DNA from: Cloeon dipterum
Lineage: Eukaryota > Arthropoda > Insecta > Ephemeroptera > Baetidae
Assembly: GCF_949628265.1 (NCBI RefSeq)
Contig: NC_088788.1
Coordinates: forward strand, 27,018,335-27,082,334
DNA length: 64,000 bases
Direction of reading: 5' to 3'
Shown here: positions 48,746-64,000 of the stretch, piece by piece
Numbering within the stretch: the stretch's first letter is position 1
Layout: every line of letters starts with the position of its first letter
Made by a program: the position numbers and the translations under genes
The notes under the pieces: model-generated
What the model was told of the DNA's origin: nothing
The model's input: only the letters and a program-made list of their open reading frames with translations
Database searches by the model: none

Positions 48746-51700
48746 CTAATTGAACAGCAAATAGATGAGCGAAATGACAAGTAAAATCGGAGACGAGATG
48801 GCGATGGCGGAGGAGCCGGTGATGTGCTCTTCACGCGCCACCGTAAACTTCTCCCTGTACTCGGACTCGAGGGTGACAGCGTCTTGTCCAAATTGCATGT
48901 AGTAGGCGGTTCCACGCTTGAATTCCTCCCATGGGGGCACGCCAGAAACACACTGGGCCGTCGGTAAGCTGCGATGGATACTGGTTGTTCAAGGGCCGTA
49001 ATTTTACAAAATTAATCTTCTTACCCCTTCCTGATAAAGTTTGCGGCTACATGCACTAGGCGCTTGGCGGCTTCGGAATCTGGCGAGTTCAGTGTCTTTT
49101 TAGCGAAGATGTAAATCGTGTCGTCACCGTGGGTGATGCCTGAAATGTTAAAATTGCTGAGATATGTAACTCAATTTCGGGCTGAATTTTATTTTCAGTC
49201 AAGTTTTGGAATAAATGCCAACTGATATTTTATAACGTCGTATTTTTATATAAATTCACAATTAAAAAACAAAGTGTGTATGAGTTTCCACGCCACTATT
49301 TTTTATTTGTAAATGAAATTTGAGAGTGACACCAGGTGAAAATCTCAAATGAAACATACCGACTCGTAATTTTGCGAGATAAGATTGAGTAATTGGGTAT
49401 GCGGGTTCTCGCATTACCAATTACCTTAAAATAATCTTTGAACGCAGATTCTTAATTCCTTTTGTGTTTTCAAATTGAAGTGCTTTTGCCTTGCTCTCAA
49501 GCACACTTTAGACTTTCTACACATTAACATGAACTAAACTTTCAGAGTCAAGCGATACCTGTTACCTTGTTCATTTAGGGGAACCGTCTCGTTGCTGGTA
49601 ACTCTGAGCGTTTCAGTGCCGTAGTAGTGCCATCCGTACATGTAGATGTGCTCCTCGTTCACCGAGTGCAGATCTGCTAGCTTGTAACAAGGGCCTTTAA
49701 TGAATTCGGTTCCAACGAGCTGAGAGCGAGATATCCGTTATTCGCAAGTTTAATTTTAAAATCTTTTCGTTTTACATCGACAAGGCCTTCAGTCATCATG
49801 CTGAAATCTCCAAGGGAGTCTGGAGACAAATAACGCCTGGTCACAGCGTCAACAAAAGTCTGCGAATTTTCTCTAACATCTGGAAAATTGTAAATGTGAG
49901 ACATGATATGATGCCCTTATACACATTCAATCAACTCACAAATAGCGTTCAGCAAAACAGTGACAAAATCGTTCTTTAGGAAATCTGTGTCTCCAACCAA
50001 GTCATTCGCTAGCAAGTAAGCCTGATAGACATCTGCAAAAAGAACAATCCCAGTAAAAATCAAACAGTTATCTCTCGCATCTATCTTACAATCCAAAACG
50101 TAAAGTCCTTCGTGCTTGTTGACTCCAATGAGCATGGGTCTCGATTGGTAAGTGCCACTTGCAAGAGTTTTGCGTGGACTCTCCGTGATCACCGTTTCAT
50201 ACCCTTTGTCCGCGCTCTGAATCACGGGCATTGAACCGCCAGTTCCGAGGCGTCCACTCTTGCGCTGCTCAGCCTAAAATCGCAGACAAAAATTATGCAA
50301 ATTATGTTGTGTGTTAGCTTACAGTTTGGTGTAAACAAAAATATTGGTAGATTGAGAAATCAGTAAATAAATAGAACATTTTTGAACACTTCCGATTTGT
50401 AAGTTACTTTTAATTTTAAAATATCACCTCTTTCAAAATTTCTTCATTGTTGATTATATTCCCGTTATTTTTCCGATGTTAAAATATTTATGAACCAAAA
50501 AATACTTACTGAATGTTGCAAATATGCATTAATGATCACTTCAGGTGTCTTTTCTCTCAAGCACTGGGCAACATCGGCAACAGGCAATGAGTCATCGCAG
50601 CCGGCGAATTTGGCTACGGTCAAGCTATCCTGGACGCCAACCCTGTCGTCGATGACCCACAAACCAAGGGCGGATCCACTCTGAAGCATCAACTGGCTGA
50701 AAAGGTCTGCGAATGGAAATGATTCAATAAACTTCTCTGGCCTCAGAACTTAATGAATATGTCACCGTTTGCTTTCTCGCTGAACATCAGCAAGCTGGCG
50801 CTTCCCGCTCCGGCGCTAAGGCCGCCGAGAGTGACTTTGGCTGGGTTGCCACCGAATTCGGAGATGTGGTCTCGCACCCATTCGAGAGCCATGATCTGGT
50901 CCATCAGCGCCACGTTTCCGGGAGCCTCGGCGTCGTCGAGGTACAGGAAACCTGCGGCGGCAATGTAATGCGTGAGTTGCAATTAATAAGAATGCAACCG
51001 GGATGACGCGCAAGTCGCGCGGGTTGCGTTTGCTCGCTCACCCAAGGGGCCAAGACGGTGCTGAATGGTCACCAGGATGACGTCGTGCTCCAGCAGGTAG
51101 CTTGGGTTGTAATTGGCGGGCGAACCCATCAGGAAGAATCCGCCGTGGATATAGACAAGCACGGGCAACATGGCATTCTTGTCGGTCTGTTTCAATGTCA
51201 ATGAGATAGAGTGAAGCGTTAATGTGTTATGAGAGCATTGCATTTGCAAGTATTAAAATTTTTATTAAGTGAATTTAAAAAAGGCAGGTTCAGAGTGTTC
51301 TCAATTTCATCTGTAAATATGTTACTTGACTGCAGCGTTAATTTATTCTTAATTTGGGTTCTGGAAAATCCTGGACGTTAGAGGTGAAAGTTCAATTAAA
51401 AAAAACAGCTGCGGACTAATTAGTGGGTTTTAAATAGAAAGAAAAATGTTATATAAAGTAATAATACTTTCACGGCTCTTTTTTAGAAATTATCTAACAA
51501 CTTTCTTATGGTTTCCTTTGATTTTGATTTTTATGTCTTTTTTACCTCAGCTTACAAGGAAACTCTAGAAACTGACCGAAGTTAAAAGTAATTAATTTGC
51601 ATCAGGCACGTAGACATTCATGAAATTAGAAGAAAATGGACGATGAAAAGTTTATATCTAGCACCTTGGGCTGGTTAATTTTTTTAAACAAAAAATTTAC

Positions 51701-52657
51701 TCCAAAAATACAATTTTGGAGCTTATTTGTAAGAATGATAGGATATTGTGTTCAAAATTTGAGGACAGTTGACCTCTTCTATACCCTTGAAATTTTTTTA
51801 TCGAACGGTAAATATACAGTAGAGTTTCAAATGCACAGCTTACTATTCCGAATTTATCAGAAAATCAATTATCAATCATCATGTCAATCTACTCATGGTA
51901 CGCAGTAATAACCTCTGCGAATAATCAGTGGGCCAACGTCATTGATAGTGTCTTCTTCTATCTTTGTATTTGCTCAACAACGGGGGGTCAGCTATTTGAA
52001 AGGCAACGATAAAAAAACGGAATTTCTTACGGTTGGCGTGTAAACATTTAAAGTGAGACAGTCCTCAGGATCAGCAGCCAGCGCTTTCGACCTGCTCTGT
52101 TGGTAGGCCGCTTCACCCTCGGCTCTCTCATAGTTGAAAACTGAATTGCTCTCCTGAGGCTGCGGGCACACCTGTCCAAACTGGGTCGCGTCGTAAACGT
52201 CATCCCAAGCTTCAGTCTTGACTGGAGGCTGATAATCACATAATTCAAAGTTGTCAAAAGATTGTTATGCATGAGCTAAATAAAAAAAAGCTCAGCGAGA
52301 AACATATTTAAAAGAAACATTGGCGAAGAGAACAATAACAGACTTGTCCAATTTTTTTCTCTTCACAATATTTTGATGGAGTGAAAATTTCTTCAATCGC
52401 CACCATCATGATAAGACCCGGCCATTTAATTAATTTTCTTTGGAATGGTGATTGGCAAAAAAAAATTGAACCTTAAATCTCCTTTCGCCACTAGGTGATT
52501 GGGCATACTGGATGCCTTTGTACTCGTAGATGGTCCTGTGGTTCCACGCTGTGTGCGATGTGATGCCCTCAACAACGCCCAAGCCCGTGATGTTCACCTG
52601 CTCGGCAACAGCCGAGGCCGCAGCGCACAATACCAAGATGCAAACGCTCCTCATCAT
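48746..52657 (-). CDS. secreted or GPI-anchored carboxylesterase B
   Basis: Tandem paralogue of esterase A. Eleven - strand exons: 52472-52657, 52031-52228, 51042-51186, 50766-50951, 50510-50706, 50090-50273, 49940-50032, 49776-49879, 49566-49719, 49025-49139, 48746-48968; 594 aa in frame. The signal peptide is MMRSVCILVLCAAASAVA. Landmarks: EDCLTLNVY, VYIHGGFFLMGS (oxyanion hole), GGLSAGAGSAS (Ser222; Leu instead of Glu before Ser, and Ala for the second Gly), VNKHEGLY (Glu359) and GITHGDDTIYIF (His486). The end SSAIAISSPILLVISLIYLL is a hydrophobic tail suited to GPI attachment. Its exon 4/5 intron, inside the segment following the active-site serine, is absent from esterase A; all other coding introns correspond. 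The non-canonical nucleophile elbow may alter specificity, but the triad suggests it is active. Confidence 0.93.
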
Positions 52658-53770
52658 CGCGGCCAAATACCGAGATCGACACGATATCACTCCTTTTAGG
52701 TACGAGATTTCACTAGCTTATCGCTCTCAGATTCATCACCTTGAGGTTGATTCGTTCGAACCATTACATTCTTTTGGCCCATCTTGTTCTATTATTATCA
52801 AGCTTGATGCTGGACGAACGCAAAGCACCAATCTGCTGATAAAACTCAACCATATGGAATGAGTTTGTTAATTTGTTTAGATATCTATTCTGATGGCGGC
52901 ATCATTGCTCTAGTTATATAGGGTTTTTAATTTTTATGAATATTTATTCAAGTAGAAATGAAACACTGCTTCACCTTTTGAGTCTCAATTTTATTCAACG
53001 ACCAGCACATGAACATTTTCGACAGTTTAATTAACACAATTAAAATAATCTTTTGAGTGTTGAACTTCACCTCATGATCAACAGAGTACAAGTTTAGTAA
53101 CGCTTACATAACATTTTACAGTTAGCTAATGTTGTGCCGAAAACAGCGCGGCAGCTGCTTCCTGCTATGATAATCATTTGTATCACAGTAGCAAGGTAGG
53201 GCTTATTTTTCACAAAAATACACAATTGTGTTGAATGGTAAATTTATAAATATATTTTGTGTTACACCTCGCTAAAGCTAACACTATGACAACGTTTATT
53301 GTCATCATATCAAAATGACGTTTCAATCCTCCGATTCCAGTAAAAAATTATCCCTATTTATGCTCAGAAATAAAACAGTTAAATTTATATCGCTTAAATC
53401 CAAGAATTAACTTACGTCAGAACAGGCCTTTTGGAGATCGTTCTGCCGTAATAACTACTTAACCCTGCCTCTCTTTACATGTATAATTATAGTTTATTAC
53501 AATAAAATGATGATATTTCTTTACTCAAGCTTCTCAAGTGGCTCATCACTGAAATCAGATAAATAAGCTGTAATACTTATAGGGAAGCAGCGAAAAATAT
53601 TCCGTGCAGTAGCATTATTATGATTTAACAACAAAATCCAGTCCAGAGTATTAAGCAAACCTCACAAAAGCGAGAACAGAGAAAAGAGTTTATTGGTTTA
53701 GTCCCAAAATCAATCTCAATCATTTTGTGTATGCGTGGAGAACAGGAGGCTTTTCGACTCCTAGCTCTTC
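52658..53770. other. spacer between PFKFB 3' end and esterase B 5' end
   Basis: Contains the esterase B promoter and the PFKFB 3'UTR. TTTATT at 53689-53694 is the likely PFKFB polyadenylation signal on the - strand. Nothing else recognised. Confidence 0.6.
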
Positions 53771-58633
<4,863 letters not shown>

Positions 58634-58830
58634 TTTTGTGAATCAATGAGCGACCGCTTGATAAAAACTGTTAGTCTTGGCATAAACGGGACTTAAATAC
58701 TGTGGTGGCCGCCCACTGAGTCTGGCCGCTAATTGAATACGAAAATAAAAAGTGTGAAATGAACTAACTAATTCCTTATATCGCGGCTTCAGAACAAGCA
58801 AAACCGACAATTCTTTTTATAGAGCAGCAA
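58634..58830 (-). promoter_or_regulatory. PFKFB 5' leader with promoter and splice candidates
   Basis: Reading the - strand, a TATAAAAAG string (about 58812-58821), a TCAGT initiator-like site near 58720 and TATTTAAG (about 58691-58698) lie upstream of the start. There is also a good acceptor (cactttttattttcg, then tattcaattag) giving an exon start at 58728. So the leader either begins here or is spliced from an upstream exon, perhaps in 60060-60240. The sequence alone does not decide. Confidence 0.35.
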
Positions 58831-60059
58831 TTCAAGTAAATTACTATGCCTGGAATAATCGTACATTCGGCATACCCTATATCTCCCAACTTGATTTCCT
58901 TCGCTGGCACGTTTCAATGTCAGCCACAATCTGAAGCTTAATAACAATAAGTTCTTTAGCTTTAGAGACAGTTTTAAATTTTATAGCACACTGTTAACCC
59001 ACATTCCCACATACTTGGCCGAGGACAGATCCTAAAGTGACTTTCAAGATGGTTTGATTTGCACAGCTCAACATAATGCATCACTTCTACTGCTGCAGAG
59101 GAATTGCGGCCAAGGGACGAAATAAATAGGTCACTTGAAGTTCAAAGGGAGACTAATGAAAATAACATAATAAATAGCACTATGATGGCCTACAAAATGG
59201 ACCAAAACACGGAGGCAGCTGATGTGCAAGTGGCTCTGCTTGGCGCGGCGCCACCAAATCGATTATTATGTCGCGTCCCCTGCCTATCACCTTGGGCCTG
59301 AGGAAAGGTCATGCGCGCGGCGTTCGCAAAACCAAAGGTTCGTTGCACTCACGCTCGCACTCTCGCTCACCTGGCCGCCTTTTCATTTATGCAAACACGC
59401 TGCGCGAGTGTCGGTCTGTCAATCGGCGTTGGCGCCACGCAGATAAGGGCGTTTATCGAAAGCATTTTGGCTCTGATCTATTACGCCTTCCTAATTACAG
59501 CTGTCGAGTTCAATTGAGTCTTTTTTCAGACGGCAAGCATGAATGGGCTTTGTTTTTGTCTGGCTGTTGGACGCAAACCAACTTTTAATTGAGCAATCAG
59601 CGTCTGGTAGCTTCGTTCAGATGGAGTCAGCGAAAAATGAGATGGGTAACCATTATAACCAGGCACTACGGTACATTAACAGTTACGTCCGCTCAATATT
59701 AAAAATTTATGCTTACAGAAACAAAAAAACAAGGCGATAAAAACATTATTTAATTCAATACTAGTGCTAAACGTCATAATATATTAATTTGGAACAATTT
59801 TTTCCAAAACATTTACAAGAAAAAAACCAAGCAACCCTATTTTATGTATTTACATAGTTGTATACTTTCTAGGATTACATTTGAAAACAGAACAGCAAAG
59901 TAAAATATACATATTCGGCTTCATCCCCCAACAGCGAAAATTAATCCCACTCACCAATTCGCACAGAAACCTTCCTTTGAAATTGCGAGTTCCTTCGCAT
60001 CATTTTGTGGGAGGACGAAATCTTGACCTTTTCAGTGAAGCTGGCAGCTCATTCAAATG
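58831..60059. other. non-coding sequence upstream of PFKFB
   Basis: A less AT-rich block at about 59100-59500 has several overlapping open frames on the + strand without domains or splice partners. Otherwise AT-rich and featureless. Confidence 0.45.
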
Positions 60060-60240
60060 CGCGTGAAAGCCGAACAATTAACGGAGCAACAATGAGCGGC
60101 GTTTGTTTACACCACGGAGCAGGCGACACACTGAATGAGGCGCGCGCTCGGAGGAGAGGCGCGCGCAGCTCGCGGCCCAGCAACCCACCGCCCACGCCCA
60201 GCCTACTGACTGAGCCCCGCACCACCACCATGTAAAGCGA
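60060..60240 (-). promoter_or_regulatory. GC-rich candidate distal promoter / 5'UTR exon of PFKFB
   Basis: The most GC-rich block at this end of the window. On the - strand it has a doubled initiator (ctcagtcagtagg, about 60202-60214) and then a CpG-rich leader with a second TCAGT (about 60127-60131). Donor-like sites such as ctccgtg|gtgtaaac follow. Orientation and position fit a first exon for PFKFB 1.4 kb downstream, using the acceptor before 58728. This is an inference; promoter activity on the other strand cannot be excluded. Confidence 0.3.
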
Positions 60241-63200
60241 CGCATTTGCACATCCAATCCCAGCAAAGCGGAGTAAATACACCTCAACGATGTATCTAGG
60301 TCAGCACGGGGCAACACAATGCAGCCCACAAGCAAAATTTATAAAATTTTGCAGCCTGATGTCTGTACGTTATAAACACTTGCAGGTCTAAGAAAGCAAA
60401 ATAATATAAAATCTTTCTCATCTAAAAAGTCATACATTTTCGAAAAAGAAATAATCTTGACGAATTCTTCGATTTTTTTTTTCAAAAGGGTATATAATTA
60501 TTTCTTAAAATTTGGTTTGGTTTCTCGATTTTTTGATTGAAAAAATTTGTATGTTATCTGAAATCTATTTTTCTTAAAAGGAGTTAAGTTCCTATAGCTA
60601 CCAGCGCTGATAAAACTGTATACGGAAAAACATTTAAATTGAACTGACTGAGAACACTGAATGATACTGACTAGTCTCATTAAGTAACCACCAAGGACTG
60701 CTACTGAAATGCTATGGACACTGTGAAACCAAATCAAGTGTGATGAAAAGGCGGAAGACGCAAATATATATCTGATTGGTATAATTAATGTTGCGTGCTT
60801 GGCAAATAATTTTTACATGATGACTGCATTCAAACTAGACGTGCTGATTGCTAAGTTCAGTTAATACAATTGAGTTGATCTTCAACCCATCATTAACACG
60901 ATCGCTAAGAACGCAGGAGTAATAATTGTAACTGAAAATGGAAAATAATAAAAGTTCATAAATTATAAATCTTTTAATTGCTATCCGCAAGAGAGTAATA
61001 TTGGAATAAAATGACACGCTAAATATTTTGGTGAATGGAGATTTTATTGAATTATATTTAGCCACTAAAAGAAAATTAAAATAAGTGAAATGCGCAAAAA
61101 ACATCATCACAGCAAACGAGTTCAAAGCTCAATTCGTGGTTTGGAGATTAAAATGATCGAAAAAGATAAACCTTACGTTGACGATTCTTTTTAGACTTTA
61201 TCTTAACCAGACTCACGGTTAGCCACATTTTCCGCATCTTACGCAATCTTTTGAGCAATTGTAAAGCGTCCATTTAAATGTTTATGACAATGGTGTGCGA
61301 CCGCATGAATTGTGACAGCGAAATTTAACCCGCCATCATCTCAAGTTACAGCCAGCTTAAGAAGCGTCACGGAAACTCGATATTTTAAAACTTCACGCGC
61401 AATGAAATATCGCATTCCAAAAACTGAATGTTTTTGCTCAGAGTCGAGAATTTAACAGCAATTAAATGCAGAGGTTCTGCGCCGTTTTGACGAGAAATAT
61501 TTTGAGATCGTGTTAGATGCGTAAAAATAATCTATTGGCGCCATGCCATGGTTGGCAACTACGTGGAACAATCAAATGTCTTTATAAATATCACTTAATA
61601 TAGAAAAATAATTACTGACAAATGCAGTCAAAATTTGAAAAAAAAAAAATCTTGAGAGTTCAACAGCCAAATATTACACTTAACGAGTTATTAACAGAAG
61701 ACAAAGCGTATTATCAATGCCCACGAAAACTGAGAGCTAGACTCCTCGCCAGACAGAGCAGTTGTGCGGGTTTGTCTACCGGGCAAGTAGCCACGCGGTC
61801 GGGGATGGCAGCACGAGCGATGCCAAGTTACGCGTTAATTTGCCTTCGACGAGTTAGGTGGCTAAAGAGTTCACTTTTGCGTCTATCGACGGGGCGGACG
61901 TTTGGTGTAGATGAAATTGTAAAGGCAGTGTGACATTTGAGCAATTTCCTAGGCCCTGGGGTCAACTAGGAAATTGATAAAGATGAGCTCGCAGGACCTG
62001 TAGGTCAGCCAAGTGCCACTCACAGAAATTTCTAAGTAAAAATGGAAAATGGCTGACCACAGTTACATCCTTTTTTGGTATCCTTCCTCCGAGCTGAAAA
62101 TTTTAAGTTGTCGCACTTCCTCGAAAACGACGGAAGCTAAAGCTCAAACGCATGTCCTGTCGATAGGCGCAGTGACTCACACGTCAGTCGTTTACTAAAA
62201 CATTCTCCTGTTTGGTGAGGCATTAAACCTTCAATCGGTGCTTAACCCGTCCAATTAGCGAGGAATTACGAATTAGAAATACGAACCGTGGCCAACATTG
62301 CTGATTCGGCGAAGCCACTGGTTGTGGGGGTCCATATTGCAGCGTGTTCGCAGGATGCGACTGTCGCGGTGAGAGGTCCCCAGCTGACTGCATTCAAATA
62401 AAACTCGATCCTTCCGTTTAGACCGTTACTTTTGCCCTCGAGTTCCCCGGCACACTATTGCTCAATCTGCAAAGCTTTTTGTCAGACGATTCGAAGATAA
62501 AACGGTGGTCATATCGACCCCTGACTCGGCAACTGCTCGTTTTTTGTGTTCAAAGTTAGATCCAGCGATATATAGGCTATTCAATCCTACTTTATTTTGA
62601 ATTATAACAACATCATTGTACGGTAGAAAGGAGGAGAGGTTGTAACATTTCCCCATCTATGTGAAAATTTGTCTTTGTCTCAACGCTTAGGTCACAAGAT
62701 CTAACTAAATGAGAACGCTCTTTTTTCCTTATGGTCTTCAAAGCCACAACGTATTTAGAAATTAACTTAAAATGAAAATTGGAAGAAAACGACTTGATAA
62801 AAATAATTACTGATTTCTTTGTTAACTAGCACTTCGTCCAGTTTGTGAAAATAAAATAAAAATAATGCGTTTAAAATTATTTTCAAAGCAAAAAATAAAT
62901 ACACTTTCATGTCATCGATGTTTAATGAGCAATTTTTCGTTACTCAGACTCCAAAATAAAAACATTTTATTTGTACTGATTAATTATTGTTAGCTATACA
63001 CATTATGTCTATGGCAAATACATGACTCGATTCATAACAGAAACATTGAGCCAAATCAAATATTTGCCTTGCGGGGAATACGCGATCGCATCCTCGAAGA
63101 TAGCAATGACGTTGGAAAAAGCAGTCTAACCGTCGTCATCAGCTAACATAAGAGCGAGAAAGAAACTTGTACTTTGGGAGCGGAGGAGTCGGCTTTTGGT

Positions 63201-64000
63201 TCGTCGGTGGGTACAGCTTCACGTGAAGAACACGAGGATCAGAGTCCGCCGTGACCTTGTCGACGCGCAGAAAATACACAAAAGCGGGCGGGCAACCACT
63301 GTTCGCGCGCGTTCAACATTTGGCACGCGGACAAAAGCCTTTGCTCCACCCAAATTAGCGATCGGTTTGAAACGCGAATTTAACCCGCGTTAGCAATCAG
63401 GAACTAATTTAGATATTTTGCTTGTAAACAAATTGGGGAAGCCGAGTCATATGATTATTATTGACCACTACAATTATTATTCAATTTAAATATATTTCAA
63501 TAAATAGATTATAAGTTTATAGCGGATTTTATAATCTGTTGAAATGAGTTCAATGAATGAAGTGTATATGTATTAATTTTGCTTGCTTCGAATTCAATTT
63601 GCAAGGTAAAAGGCTGGTTAACAAGATTTCATCGACACCGCGGGCTAAATATTGAAAGTAAAAAACCTCCGTCTGTTGAACACCTTGCTCAAACCACTGC
63701 ATTTGGAAGCTTTTCTTTGAAGTATTAAGAGAAGCGGAATAAATGCAATGAAAGTACATTACTTAGCAGTAAATATATAGTATATTTTTAGGCCAAATAT
63801 AAATTTGTGAATAAATGGAAACAGACTTTATCCTCGTTGTTATATTAAATTCGTCGTTTTATTTAACATTGTTCAAACAGCATAACTTTTGAAGCACTCA
63901 AACTTTAATCCCTATTTAAAAAATTGTAATTTCTCATTAGTCGCACACTGCGTTTCGTGTTCCTGGCAAATAAAATAATATCCAATGTTTGTGAGAATCA
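60241..64000. other. non-coding sequence, right edge
   Basis: Mostly AT-rich. Less AT-rich blocks at about 61720-61930, 62190-62460 and 63160-63400 show no recognised protein, tRNA or repeat family. The last could be upstream sequence of a gene lying beyond the window. Confidence 0.45.

Noticed and set aside
61622-61933. 103-residue open frame near the right edge
   Set aside because: No recognised motif, and it begins in a poly-A-rich stretch without promoter or splice context.

Overview
The window is nuclear DNA from an arthropod, most likely an insect; the species is not identified. The evidence is AT-rich spacer, spliced genes with GT-AG introns, core promoters with TCAG initiators, a delta-like glutathione S-transferase, secreted carboxylesterases, an inositol hexakisphosphate kinase and a bifunctional PFK-2/FBPase-2. 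No bacterial, viral or organellar gene was recognised.

Layout. Bases 1-26394 hold no recognisable protein gene. They contain a (TA)n microsatellite, a possible orphan first exon (2658-2824), GC-rich islands, three copies of a retroposon-like repeat (10210-10640, 14168-14550, and 14625-14940 inverted) and a TATA/initiator promoter with a non-coding first exon (15210-15751). That exon probably belongs to the IP6 kinase gene, whose seven coding exons lie at 26461-30976 on the + strand and are followed by a long 3'UTR. A six-exon glutathione S-transferase (34152-35899, -) comes next. Between 36419 and 43897 lie six small + strand genes that look undescribed. Each has two exons, with a signal peptide on exon 1, a phase-1 intron at the end of the signal, and a short mature peptide on exon 2. 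Two tandem carboxylesterases follow on the - strand (44555-48270, 593 aa; 48746-52657, 594 aa). Both keep a Ser/Glu/His triad and have GPI-type hydrophobic C-terminal tails. The - strand PFKFB gene (53771-58633) completes the coding content and has an unannotated-looking 72-nt cassette exon. Bases 58634-64000 are upstream, mostly non-coding DNA.

Function. IP6K makes inositol pyrophosphates in the nucleus and cytosol. PFKFB sets fructose-2,6-bisphosphate and so controls glycolysis. GST and the esterases are detoxification-type families. The six peptides, in 7.5 kb between GST and the esterases, fall into two sequence groups: aromatic/basic peptides (genes 1, 4, 5, 6) and CPx3YxTDRLxC peptides (genes 2, 3). 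They are the best candidate for an undescribed system. All exon boundaries were placed by hand from splice consensus, reading phase and family alignment, and every coding join given here was checked to preserve frame.
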